Source of the DNA: Opitutia bacterium
GTDB lineage: Bacteria > Verrucomicrobiota > Verrucomicrobiia > Opitutales > Opitutaceae
Assembly (NCBI GenBank): GCA_947474365.1
Contig: CANJIU010000047.1
Span: 1 to 64,000 of the forward strand
Reading direction: 5' to 3'
DNA length: 64,000 nucleotides
The notes under the pieces were generated by a model. That model saw only the letters and a program-made list of their open reading frames with translations, was not told the origin of the DNA and did not search any database. A program made the translations under genes and the position numbers. Every line of letters begins with the position of its first letter. Position 1 is the first letter of the stretch. Positions 41,094 through 49,808 of this stretch are shown here, in pieces.

Positions 41094-42515
41094 TCAGTCC
41101 TTTTCGTTCGGCGGACCGGAATTGTGCGGGGTGGAATTCTTGCTGCGGCCTTTTTTCGCTGGTTCGATTGTCACGTTGCGCAACGCGATGGAGCCAGCGT
41201 GGGTCAGCACTTCGGTGCTCTCCACTCCGCGAAACGTGCAATTGGAAAAAAGCACGTCGTCGATCACGGCGCCTTCAAATCCCATGATCCACATGATCCG
41301 TGGACTGGCCTGGCTGGTGACGCCTTCGAGCGCGATGTGGCGCACGATGGGGCGGTGCGGCCCCTTGGCCCCTTCCTCGTAAATCAGATCGATTGTCAGG
41401 ATTGCCTCCGAGACGCGGCCGATCTCCACGTTGCGCATGAAAATGTTTTCCAGTACGCCGCCGCGCTGTGCGTTGGATTTGATGCGGAGGGCGCGATCAA
41501 GGTTCGGGCTGTCCATCCGGCAGTTTTCGACGAAGACATTGCGACAGTCGCCGGAGATTTCGCTGCCAATCACGACGCCGCCATGGCCGTCCTTCATCGT
41601 GCAGCCGCGAATGATGAGATTTTCCGACGGAGCCGCGAGACGCCGGCCGTCGTTGTTGCGGCCCGATTTGATCGCGATGCAGTCGTCGCCGGTGTCGAAG
41701 ACGCAGTTTTCGATCAGCACGTCGCGGCACGACTCCGGGTCGCAGCCGTCGTTGTTCGGGCCGTGGCTGTTGATGCGGACGCCGCGGACAGTGACGTTGG
41801 TCGAGAGCACGGGATGGATTTCCCACATCGGCGAGCGCACGATCGACACGCCCTCGATGAGGATGTTCTTGCAGCGGTAGGGTTGGATGAAGTTCGGCCG
41901 GAGGAAACCGCCGTCTCCAAAGACCCGCTGCGCCACCGGCACGTTGGTTTCACCCATCTGGACGAGCCGGTCGCGTGCCGGCTTTTGTTTTTGAGGTCCG
42001 GCCTTCTTGTTGTTCCATGCCCACCAGGTTTCCCAGGTGCCGCCGCCGTCGAGCGTGCCCTTGCCGGTGACGGCGATGTTTTCCTGTTCGAACGCGTAGA
42101 TCAGCGGTGAATGGTTCAGGCATTCAACGCCCTCCCAGCGCGTGAAGACATTGGGATATTTCGCCGGGTCGGTGGAAAATTGGAGGGTCGCGCCCTCGGA
42201 GACGTGCAGGTTGACGTTGGACTTCAGGTGAATCGGCCCGGTGTGATATACGCCCGCTGGAACCACGACGCGTCCGCCCCCGGCGGCATGGGCGGCGGCG
42301 ACGGCGGCGGCGATGGCCGCGGTGCAGTCTGCGCCGCCGGGCTTCGCGCCGTGGGCCGTGATGTCGAAATCACGCGCGGGAAATTGCGGTGCCCGAATGC
42401 GGGCGAGAATGGACGGCACGGCGTCCCAACCGTTCGCGGTCGGCGCCGCCGTGACGCGGGACAACGGCGCGAGGGCCAGAATGAGGCTGAAACAGCGGAG
42501 GAAAACGACTTTCAC
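41094..42515 (-). CDS. Secreted glycoside hydrolase family 28 (polygalacturonase-like)
   Basis: 473 residues from the ATG at 42515 with a signal peptide (1-23). The right-handed beta-helix has the four GH28 motifs in order: NNDG (254-257), DTGDDC (274-279), GHGG (310-313) and RIKS (344-347). These include the three catalytic Asp, the His and the Arg/Lys that bind galacturonate. It should hydrolyse pectin-like chains or related uronans in the periplasm or outside. A Lys/Ser/Pro-rich tail ends the protein. Confidence 0.93.
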   Translation of the reverse strand: MKVVFLRCFSLILALAPLSRVTAAPTANGWDAVPSILARIRAPQFPARDFDITAHGAKPGGADCTAAIAAAVAAAHAAGGGRVVVPAGVYHTGPIHLKSNVNLHVSEGATLQFSTDPAKYPNVFTRWEGVECLNHSPLIYAFEQENIAVTGKGTLDGGGTWETWWAWNNKKAGPQKQKPARDRLVQMGETNVPVAQRVFGDGGFLRPNFIQPYRCKNILIEGVSIVRSPMWEIHPVLSTNVTVRGVRINSHGPNNDGCDPESCRDVLIENCVFDTGDDCIAIKSGRNNDGRRLAAPSENLIIRGCTMKDGHGGVVIGSEISGDCRNVFVENCRMDSPNLDRALRIKSNAQRGGVLENIFMRNVEIGRVSEAILTIDLIYEEGAKGPHRPIVRHIALEGVTSQASPRIMWIMGFEGAVIDDVLFSNCTFRGVESTEVLTHAGSIALRNVTIEPAKKGRSKNSTPHNSGPPNEKD

Positions 42516-42653
42516 GGCGGGATATGACGAAGGCGGCGGGCGATGGATGCCGAAATTCGCACACGTGTCCGAAATTGAGGAAACGATGCGTCGCCGTCGA
42601 TGGCGAAGTGGCCGAGGTTGTGGGTTGGGGGCGAATCCCGGTTTCCTGCCGAG

Positions 42654-42726
42654 CGGAGCGCAGACGTAGGCGACGCCTCGTCTGCCGGGTGCGGACGAAC
42701 GCCTGCGGCGTTACGTCCGCGCTCCG
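42654..42726. repeat. 73-bp palindromic element
   Basis: CGGAGCGCAGACGTA (42654-42668) pairs with 42712-42726 at 14 of 15 positions, with further GC-rich pairing inside. It is the same length (73 bp) as the element at 43620-43692 but without direct repeats at its borders. It lies between the GH28 and isomerase genes. Confidence 0.5.
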
Positions 42727-42745
42727 TTGGGCGGCTTCGCCGGCC

Positions 42746-43531
42746 TCAGTATCCGGAATCGGCCAGCTGTTTTCGCAGTTCCGCCAGCGCGGGGCCGACT
42801 TGGTTCGGCAGGTCGGTCCAGATCGGTTCGAGGGCGAGGCGTTCGTTGTAACCGGTGCGGCGGAGGGCGCGCAGGTAGGGACGGAAATTCTCACCATTCA
42901 CGCCCGGCGCAGCGCGGTCCTTGTTTTCCGCGATGTGGGCGTGGCGGATGAGCGGGCCGACCTTCACGATGTCGTCGGGCGACTCGCCGTTGCGCAGCAT
43001 GTGAAAAATATCGACGAGGAGTTTCACGCCGTTGGTGTTGGCGCGGCGGACGGCCTCGGCGCCCTCGAGCACGGTGTTGACGAGGTTGCACTCGCCGCGG
43101 TTGAGCGGTTCGACGACGAGCGTCACGCCGTTTTCCTCGGCGAGCGGGCCGAATTGCCGGAGGAGGTCGACGTATTGCTCAAAACCGGTGGCGAGGGGAA
43201 ATCCCGGCGGCACCATGCGGGCGCCGGCGCTCCCGAACACGATGAGCGTCATGCCGACTTCCTTGGCGCGGCGAAACACGGTTTGCGCATAGCGATCGAG
43301 CCGCGCGTAGTCGACGTCGGGTCCGCTGCACTTGAGCGCCGCCGGCAGGAGCACGTTGGCCGCGGGCATCGGATAGCCGCAGGCCCGCAGCGCGGCGGCC
43401 CGGGGCGCGAAGTCCGCGTCGGGTGCCTCGGGAGTGAGGAAATTGACGACGTGCCCCTCGATGAAATCGCAGTCGGGGCGCGAGGGCAGGGAGGCGAGTG
43501 TGGCGGGGTCGGTGCAAAAGCCGATTTTCAT
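42746..43531 (-). CDS. Sugar phosphate isomerase/epimerase-type TIM barrel
   Basis: 261 residues from the ATG at 43531, no signal peptide, so cytoplasmic. It is an AP-endonuclease-2-type barrel: NGVTLVVEPLNRGECNLVNT holds the usual metal-binding Glu and Asn, LLVDIFHMLRNGES the Asp/His pair, HAHIAENKDR the later His, and LALEPIW the final Glu. Such enzymes epimerise or isomerise keto sugars such as hydroxypyruvate, inositol intermediates or tagatose. The substrate cannot be told. A role downstream of GH28 and the GH88-like enzyme is inferred from position. Confidence 0.85.
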   Translation of the reverse strand: MKIGFCTDPATLASLPSRPDCDFIEGHVVNFLTPEAPDADFAPRAAALRACGYPMPAANVLLPAALKCSGPDVDYARLDRYAQTVFRRAKEVGMTLIVFGSAGARMVPPGFPLATGFEQYVDLLRQFGPLAEENGVTLVVEPLNRGECNLVNTVLEGAEAVRRANTNGVKLLVDIFHMLRNGESPDDIVKVGPLIRHAHIAENKDRAAPGVNGENFRPYLRALRRTGYNERLALEPIWTDLPNQVGPALAELRKQLADSGY

Positions 43532-43612
43532 CGCTGCCTTTCAACCATGGTTTGGGCGGATGGCACGGAGAAAAGCGCGGGGTCCGAACCGCGAGGCGTA
43601 TCTCCGACTCGA

Positions 43613-43699
43613 CGGTCTGGCTGTGGGAGGGGCTTCACGCCCCGACAGAGGACAAGTTCCAACCAATCGGGGCGTAAAGCCCCTCCCACAGCCGGTCTG
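43613..43699. repeat. 73-bp palindromic element flanked by 7-bp direct repeats
   Basis: Arms of 26 bases (43620-43645 and 43667-43692, starting GCTGTGGGAGGGGC) pair with one mismatch around a 21-base centre. CGGTCTG lies directly outside on both sides in the same orientation (43613-43619 and 43693-43699). This is a typical small MITE/REP structure with a 7-bp target duplication. Confidence 0.7.
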
Positions 43700-43763
43700 C
43701 TTGGCGATCTCCGCCACGTGAACCGTCAAATCGGAGATGCGCCGGATCCGCGGTGGCCGCCGA

Positions 43764-45743
43764 TTATTTTTCCCGCCGGAGTTCCTCCATCGCGGCCAGG
43801 GCGAAAAACGCCGAGGTGTAGGTGCAGGAAACCGGAAACCATTGCCGATAGCCGACGGCCGCATCGACGGCCGAACCGGGAACGGAGCCACGGGCCTCGG
43901 GATCGGGGCCGAAATATTGATGGGCGACACACCATTTCAGCGCCTGCTGCGCGGCGTGGAGATAACGTGGGTCGTGCGTTTCCTGGTGCAGCCGATAGAA
44001 CAGCAGACTCCAGAGGGCCGTGCCCTTTTCCCCCACGCCGACTTCGGTGGCTGGCTTGTCGGCGTTGAACGCCCACGAACCGTCCGGATTCTGCCAGCGC
44101 ACGAGGTGATCGGCCATTTTCCTGGCGCGATCCAAATAACCCGCATCCGGGAGGGCGCGATGGGCGGCGAGCAGGCCTTCCATCGCCCAACCCATTCCCT
44201 TGGTGATAAAAATCGCCGGCATGATGCCGGTCTCCAAACTCCAGCCGCGGTTCCAAATCCCGTCGGGGCGCTCCAGTTTCACGCGCACGGTTTCGAAATA
44301 CTTCCGGCCGATCTCGCGGTGGCGCGGGTCGTGGGTGGTCGCATAGAGTTCGGCCGAACCTTCCATGGCGAAGCCCGATTCATCGAGGATGTGCTCCGCC
44401 CATTTTTTCAGTTCCTCATAGTAGTCCTGCCGAATCAGCCCAAACTCGGCGGTGAGACGCTCGGTGGCGTCCGCCAGGGTCTTGGCCGCGTCGAGATACG
44501 CTTGGTTGCCGCCGGCCCGGTAGAGGGGAAGCCAGGCCCAGCCGGAAAGAAACTGCGCGTCCGCCACGCTCACCCGCTCCTCGTAGCCGGTCGCGAAGCC
44601 GAGATTGCGGTTCCAACGCGACACCGGCACGCCGCGGGCCGGGTGCGCGGGATCCACCACCATGAAACGCAGGCTGGTCTGACCGATCTCGTCGGCGGTT
44701 CGCGGCAGCAGGCCGGGCGCAAAGCGTCCGGAGATTTCAGTCATGCGGTCGGCCTCGAGCAGCATCCGCACCGTCGGCCCCCAAGCCCAGATCCAGTAGT
44801 TGGAACGGTAGGTGGTGGCATCGAGATCGTAGAACAGATTGAGCCCGCCGACGACTGGGCTGGCGGGATTCCGTTCTTGCGAACGGAGCGTGTAGCCGAC
44901 CGATTCGACGATCGACTCGCGCAGTCGGGCGGCGCTCAGTAATTCTCCGGCGGGCGCCGGGCGGGGCGGAAGCGCGGGCTGGACGACGAGCGTCGAGCCC
45001 AGTTCGCGTCCGTCCGCTGCGTGCAACGAAATCTTTCCCGCCCATTGTTCGGAGAGCAGGGCCACTCCCCGATCCAGCCGGCCGTGAATCACCGGGGCAC
45101 GGAACCGCAGATGAAACGCGCGCACCGCGATGTTACCCGGCGACACGAACACGGCATTTTCCCAGAAACACAACCGATCGCCCGGAACGACGATCTGCTG
45201 GGCCGTCGTGACGGCGGCCTTGTGGAAGTTCTGGTTTATGTAGCAGGTCGTGGGAGCAGATGAAAACGTCACGACGCCTTCCATCCCGGGTTGGAGGGAA
45301 AGATCTACGACGGGATAAAAAATTTCCCGCTCAGCGTTCGGAGCCAGCGAAGAAGGGGCCGGATTCAACTTCGAGACATCGCTCACCTTTGAGATGCGGC
45401 GATTCCGGTCGCTCTCGATCCTGATCTCCACCTCGGTGATGCTGGCGGGCAATGTCGCCTTGATCTCAAGTGTTTTTCCCACGCGCACGGTGGTCACGGC
45501 GGCCGTCGGCTCCGCCGCGCCGAGCTGGCAGGCGAATCCGAGAAGGAGCACGCCGGCCAGGCCGGATATTTCACCCGCACGGTAAGAACGTTGAACAGGC
45601 TGATGCCTTTTCCGAACGATCCACGGACGGCTCTGAGAGCCGTCCCTACCTTCAGCCCTACAGGTAGGGACGCCTCTCCGAGGCGTCCGGGTGCGAAATA
45701 TGCGGACTAGGCCTTTCACGTGAGAAAGCATGTCGATGGTCAA
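43764..45743 (-). CDS. Secreted GH88-like (alpha/alpha-barrel) glycosidase-family protein
   Basis: The frame is 659 codons, but its first ~45 codons overlap a REP hairpin (45625-45688) and are probably not translated. The real start is likely a CTG near 45560 or GTG at 45551, just before a signal-like GVLLLGFACQLGAAEP. The N-terminal 200 residues are beta-rich. The C-terminal 400 are an alpha/alpha barrel of the GH88/GH105 type: YWIWAWGPTVRMLLEADRM; ESGFAMEGSAELYATTHDPR; GSWAFNADKPATEVGVGEKG. GH88/105 enzymes remove unsaturated uronic acids made by lyases, which suits GH28 and heparinase in this window. It lies downstream of the TonB receptor on the same strand. Confidence 0.75.
   Translation of the reverse strand: MTIDMLSHVKGLVRIFRTRTPRRGVPTCRAEGRDGSQSRPWIVRKRHQPVQRSYRAGEISGLAGVLLLGFACQLGAAEPTAAVTTVRVGKTLEIKATLPASITEVEIRIESDRNRRISKVSDVSKLNPAPSSLAPNAEREIFYPVVDLSLQPGMEGVVTFSSAPTTCYINQNFHKAAVTTAQQIVVPGDRLCFWENAVFVSPGNIAVRAFHLRFRAPVIHGRLDRGVALLSEQWAGKISLHAADGRELGSTLVVQPALPPRPAPAGELLSAARLRESIVESVGYTLRSQERNPASPVVGGLNLFYDLDATTYRSNYWIWAWGPTVRMLLEADRMTEISGRFAPGLLPRTADEIGQTSLRFMVVDPAHPARGVPVSRWNRNLGFATGYEERVSVADAQFLSGWAWLPLYRAGGNQAYLDAAKTLADATERLTAEFGLIRQDYYEELKKWAEHILDESGFAMEGSAELYATTHDPRHREIGRKYFETVRVKLERPDGIWNRGWSLETGIMPAIFITKGMGWAMEGLLAAHRALPDAGYLDRARKMADHLVRWQNPDGSWAFNADKPATEVGVGEKGTALWSLLFYRLHQETHDPRYLHAAQQALKWCVAHQYFGPDPEARGSVPGSAVDAAVGYRQWFPVSCTYTSAFFALAAMEELRREK
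45625..45688. repeat. Compound hairpin (REP-like) element
   Basis: Two short hairpins, GGACGGCTCT/AGAGCCGTCC (45625-45645) and GGACGCCTC/GAGGCGTCC (45668-45688), stand at either end of a GTCCCTACCT/AGGTAGGGAC inverted repeat. The nested pairing is typical of intergenic REP elements. It falls between the TonB receptor and the GH88-like gene. Confidence 0.65.
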
Positions 45744-45755
45744 CTGAAGGATTGC

Positions 45756-48167
45756 TCAGGGCGTGCCGCGGTGGCCGATGGAGTAGGTGAAAAACACCGA
45801 GCGTTTCTCGCCGAGGTAGCGGGAGTTCGCGCCGGCGGAACCGGCCCGAAAATAGGTTTCGTCCGTGAGGTTGTTCACATTGAGTCCGAAGGTCTGGGAA
45901 TACTTCGTTCCGCTCTGCAGCCGGTAGCGCACGCCGAAATTCCACAGCCGGTAGGCGGATGCCTTGAGGGCCCATTGGCCGGTGGACTGCGTGACGACCC
46001 GGCGCCCGCCGGGCAACGTGGCATAGACATCGCCGGCCGTCGGCAATTCAGTCGGGGTGGCGCCGACAAACGTCACGCCCAGATTAGTCGAGAAGCCTTT
46101 CCACCGCGCGTCCTGCGGAGCGTATTTGACACTGACGCTGCCGTTGTAGGGAGCGACAAACTGAACCGTGCGGCCGATGGCGGCGGGCGAGGCGGAGCCG
46201 AAGTCGGTGTAGATCGAATTCACCCGGCCATAGCTCGCGCTGAGATAGACCTCGGGGTTCACCGACCAACTGACGTCGGCCTCGTAGCCGCGGACCAATT
46301 GGTCGCCGGTCCGTTGGGTGAGGGTCACGTAATTGCCGGAGCCGACGGGCGACTCCACGAAGTCGATCACACTGACGTTCTGCCGGGTGGCGTAAAAACC
46401 GCTCAAGGTATAGCTGAGGTGATCGTTGAAGAGAGAGCCCTTGAAACCGTAATCATAACCTCCCGCGGACTCGGACTTGTAGGTGGGGTCGGAGACGATC
46501 AACGCGCCGTCGCCCTGGGTGATGAACCAGCTTTCACTGTAGTTCGCGAACGCCCGAAGGGTCGGGGCGATCTTGTAATTCAGGCCGACCGTGGGTTTCA
46601 ACTCGTTGCCGCTTTTCTTGATTGCCTCCCCGACCGCATATCCCGGGACAAAGGGCCGGAACGAGGCGGCGGGGGTGAAGAAATCGCGGTGGCGGTAGCG
46701 GATGTAATCGTATCGGGCCCCGGCATACGCCAGCAAGCGGCCGTTCAGGAAGGCGGCTTGCTCCCGCAGGCCGAGCCCGAGCGTGGAGATGCGGAGCTTT
46801 TGGTTGCGGGAGAGCACTTCGCCGGGGGACTCGTAGCTTCGTTTGGGAAAATAAGCGATCGGAGCCAGCGGGTTGTACGCGGCGTCGAGCTTGACGGAGC
46901 GCACCGCATTCCAGGCCACGAGGTCGGGGTTGCTGTTGGGCGCCCAGCTGAGCGTCGGGTCCCAGCGGTACCAGTCGTTGAGATCGATCGTGAACAACGT
47001 GCGATGCTCGACGGTGTCGCCGTTGGTCCGGTAGTGGGCGAGCAGGTCGCTCTGAAAGCTGCCGCCATCGACGAAAATCCGGCCCCGCTGCGGGACCGCG
47101 CCGCGCGCGGAAGTCAGCGCGTTGGCCGCGACGGGCGTGTTGAGGGAGATGGTGCCCCAACCGGTGTTGTTGTTGTAATCCCAGCGACGCTCGGCGAACC
47201 AGTGTCCCGAAGTCCGTGTGCTGAACACGGGGTTGAAGGTTTTCTCGTAAACGGCGGTGATGCCCCGGAATCCGCGGTTGAGTTCGGCGACCGGCCCGAG
47301 CGCGTTGGATTTCCCCAGATTGGCGGCGTAACCGACGGCGACGTCGTCCGCGGTGGTCGCCGTGCCTTTTTGATCGATGACCAGCGGGAGCGCGACGGTC
47401 GGGGCGTGGCGCACCTGCAGGAAGAACTCGTCCGTCAGCGTGAGTTTCGACCCGTCGGCGAAGACGTGGTTGAGCGCGAGGTAATATTCCTGATTGCGAT
47501 TGCGGGCGAAGGCCTGGTCAAAGTCGCGCTGATAGTTGCTGGCGGTGAGGAGGTAGTTGGTCTTGCCCAGCGCGCCTTGGAGGAGCGGTCCGGTCAGCTC
47601 AAGGGTGGCGCGCTGAGTGCCATACGCACCGTAGTTGAAGGAGAGGTCTTCGGCCGCGACCGGCTTGGGTTGCTTGGAGATCATGTTGATCATGCCGCCC
47701 GGGGAGGTTCGGCCGTAGATCGCGGCATTCGATCCTTTGATGACTTCGATGCGGTCGATGTTGCTGGAGCCGTAACGGCCGGCGCGGAGAAAGCCGTCCC
47801 GCAGTTGCTGGGAGGAATTGAAGCCGCGCAGCATGAAATTTCCGCCGATGTCCAGGCCGGTGAAATTGCTGATGTGCGTGATATTGTCGGCCAGTTCGAA
47901 CATGCCGAAGTCTTTGGTGAAGTCGCTGGTCAGGACGTTCACGGAGTAGGGCAGATCGATGATTTGCATGGCCACCCGGCTGCCGGTCATCGATTCCGAC
48001 GCGCCGTAACCCTTGATTGAATCGGCGCTCACCTCAAACGGCGTCAGGTGGACGGTCTCTTGGCTGTCTCTCGCGGGGCTGCGGGGCTGAGCGGACAGGT
48101 GGGGCGAAATCAGGAGCCACCCGCAGGCAGCCAAGTGAAGGAAAGAGCGGGTTTTCAAGTAGGTCAT
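45756..48167 (-). CDS. TonB-dependent outer-membrane receptor (siderophore-receptor type)
   Basis: 803 residues from the ATG at 48167 with a signal peptide. The plug domain (about 60-165) has SRVAMQIIDLPYSVNVLTSD and IDRIEVIKGSNAAIYGRTSP, as in FhuA/FpvA-like receptors. A 22-strand barrel follows, ending with YSIGHRGTP rather than the usual aromatic terminal residue. No STN signalling domain is present. It would import a ligand, siderophore or oligosaccharide, across the outer membrane using TonB. With the GH88-like gene directly downstream and a LacI-type gene divergent, an oligosaccharide substrate is likely. Confidence 0.9.
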   Translation of the reverse strand: MTYLKTRSFLHLAACGWLLISPHLSAQPRSPARDSQETVHLTPFEVSADSIKGYGASESMTGSRVAMQIIDLPYSVNVLTSDFTKDFGMFELADNITHISNFTGLDIGGNFMLRGFNSSQQLRDGFLRAGRYGSSNIDRIEVIKGSNAAIYGRTSPGGMINMISKQPKPVAAEDLSFNYGAYGTQRATLELTGPLLQGALGKTNYLLTASNYQRDFDQAFARNRNQEYYLALNHVFADGSKLTLTDEFFLQVRHAPTVALPLVIDQKGTATTADDVAVGYAANLGKSNALGPVAELNRGFRGITAVYEKTFNPVFSTRTSGHWFAERRWDYNNNTGWGTISLNTPVAANALTSARGAVPQRGRIFVDGGSFQSDLLAHYRTNGDTVEHRTLFTIDLNDWYRWDPTLSWAPNSNPDLVAWNAVRSVKLDAAYNPLAPIAYFPKRSYESPGEVLSRNQKLRISTLGLGLREQAAFLNGRLLAYAGARYDYIRYRHRDFFTPAASFRPFVPGYAVGEAIKKSGNELKPTVGLNYKIAPTLRAFANYSESWFITQGDGALIVSDPTYKSESAGGYDYGFKGSLFNDHLSYTLSGFYATRQNVSVIDFVESPVGSGNYVTLTQRTGDQLVRGYEADVSWSVNPEVYLSASYGRVNSIYTDFGSASPAAIGRTVQFVAPYNGSVSVKYAPQDARWKGFSTNLGVTFVGATPTELPTAGDVYATLPGGRRVVTQSTGQWALKASAYRLWNFGVRYRLQSGTKYSQTFGLNVNNLTDETYFRAGSAGANSRYLGEKRSVFFTYSIGHRGTP

Positions 48168-48710
48168 GGTTGGGTGAAGAACTGGCGCGAAAAGGGTTGG
48201 GACGAAGGGTGAGAGGGCGCGGTGAAAAGAGACGGGCTCGCAGGGGGCTGACCGTAATTAATGGCAACGGCCGACGTGGGGCGGCCGAAACGGTCGGTCG
48301 CGATTTCCCGGAAGACTCCGGTCACCGTTTCAGATGTCGAAACGGCGGGAGCGAGACGGCGGCCGAGCAGCGGCAACGTCCTCAGGCAACATCATGACTG
48401 TTGATTGGGGGTAGGGGTAAAGCTGGGCGGGTATGGATCCATCGAAAAAAACTGGGTTCGAACAAACGATGGAGAACCGGAAACGGCAACGGCGTCGTTA
48501 CTTGCATTGTCGAGTTGCGGGAGTCCCTGGCGGGCGCATCGCTCGTTTGACGGTTCCCAACCGCACCGTAACCGGCGCGGTCAGGTCAGGGCGACCTGCA
48601 CGTCATCAAGCCGCCGCCACCTTCAATCGGCAGATGCGCCCGTCCCTGGCGTCCCACCGAGGAATAGTTTGCAGGTGAGAGCGGGCCCGGTGCACGCTCG
48701 CGCGGAGCCC
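48168..48710. other. Divergent regulatory region between receptor and LacI-type gene
   Basis: 543 bases. It contains three copies of the half site GAAACGG/CCGTTTC (48287-48293, 48325-48331, 48339-48345), two of them forming a symmetric site. The rest shows no gene. Both promoters should lie here. Confidence 0.5.
48325..48345. promoter_or_regulatory. Candidate operator, CCGTTTC-N7-GAAACGG
   Basis: Perfect 7-base arms spaced by 7 bases, with a third half site 32 bases upstream. It is located between the TonB receptor start (48167) and the LacI-type regulator (48711), so this regulator is the natural candidate to bind it. The spacer is longer than in classical LacI operators. Confidence 0.35.
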
Positions 48711-49808
48711 ATGACCTTGGAGAAAAGACCCCCCAACCGCGTTTCGATGACGGCAGTTGGCCGGTTGGCGGGAGTATCGCGGTCGGCGGTGTCGCTTGCC
48801 CTCGCCAATCATCCGAGTATTCCTCCGTCGACCCGGGAACGAATTCTCGGCGCGGCGCGACAACTGGGCTATCGGCCAAACCCGTTGGTCTCGGCATTGA
48901 TGGTGGAACGTGGCAGCAAGGCCCGGGCGGCGCCGGCGGCGGTGCTGGCCTTTCTCAGTTCAGAACGCGGTCCCTACCGCACTTTTGTCGAGCGCACGTT
49001 CGCACACGCCCAGCGCCGGGCGGCTGAATTGGGTTTCAAGCTCGAGGATTTTCCATTGAACGATCCGACGATGGGCGCGGACCGGCTGAAGGTGGTGCTG
49101 CAGTCGCGCGGCATCCACGGGGTGCTTGTCGGACCGTTATGGGCTGCTGATAGCACGCTGCCGTTTGATGTCTCCAATTTCGCGGCAGTCGGGCTGGGAC
49201 TCAGCGTCCAAACGCCGTTCATCTTTCGCGTGGCCGCGGATCATTTTTGGGAGATGCAACTGGCGTTCCGGCGGATGCGGGCGCTGGGCTACCGTCGCAT
49301 CGGATTTGCGCTGCCCCGGCCGATTTCCGAGCGGCTGGAAAATCGCTGGCTCGGCGGATTCCTGTTTGCCCAATCAGCGGTCGGGATTCGCGAGCGCACG
49401 GCTCCGTGGCTGCCTTCCTCCGAGGAAGAATTGCGGACCGGGCTGAGGAAGTGGATCAAGAAAGAGCGGATCGAGGCGGTGATTCACGCGGGACCCCCGG
49501 CGTCGTTGGCTGTCGCGCCGCTCCACGTGGGACTGGTCGGGCTCTCGATTCCGCCTGCCGGGGGCCCGCTCGCCGGCATCAGCCAAAACGAGGCGCGAAT
49601 CGCCACGGCGGCGGTGGAGCAGTTGGTCGCGCGGTTGCACCATTGGACTCCGGGACCGCAGGAACTGAGCGATCTCCTGCTGGTGCAGGGCACGTGGATC
49701 GACGGTCCGAGTGCCCCGGGCGCCGGGACCAAACGTCCGCCCCTGCCGGCGAATCAGGCTGGCGCGGGATCCAGCCGTCCTTCCCACTCCTTGAGCAGTT
49801 TGCGGTGA
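48711..49808 (+). CDS. LacI-family transcription regulator
   Basis: 365 residues from the ATG at 48711; longer starts add sequence from the control region. The HTH is clear (VGRLAGVSRSAVSLALANHP, STRERILGAARQLGYRPNPL), with the hinge motif at the end. A periplasmic-binding-protein-like effector domain follows (RALGYRRIGFALPRPISERL). It differs from the classic LacI HTH in the spacing between helices, as do many Opitutaceae members. Its 3' end overlaps the end of the convergent sulfatase gene by 55 bases. It probably controls the divergent receptor and GH88-like genes in response to a sugar. Confidence 0.85.
   Translation: MTLEKRPPNRVSMTAVGRLAGVSRSAVSLALANHPSIPPSTRERILGAARQLGYRPNPLVSALMVERGSKARAAPAAVLAFLSSERGPYRTFVERTFAHAQRRAAELGFKLEDFPLNDPTMGADRLKVVLQSRGIHGVLVGPLWAADSTLPFDVSNFAAVGLGLSVQTPFIFRVAADHFWEMQLAFRRMRALGYRRIGFALPRPISERLENRWLGGFLFAQSAVGIRERTAPWLPSSEEELRTGLRKWIKKERIEAVIHAGPPASLAVAPLHVGLVGLSIPPAGGPLAGISQNEARIATAAVEQLVARLHHWTPGPQELSDLLLVQGTWIDGPSAPGAGTKRPPLPANQAGAGSSRPSHSLSSLR

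Noticed and set aside
45720..48020. 766-codon plus-strand frame opposite the TonB receptor
   Set aside because: Shadow of the receptor gene; no recognisable motif and composition typical of antisense frames.
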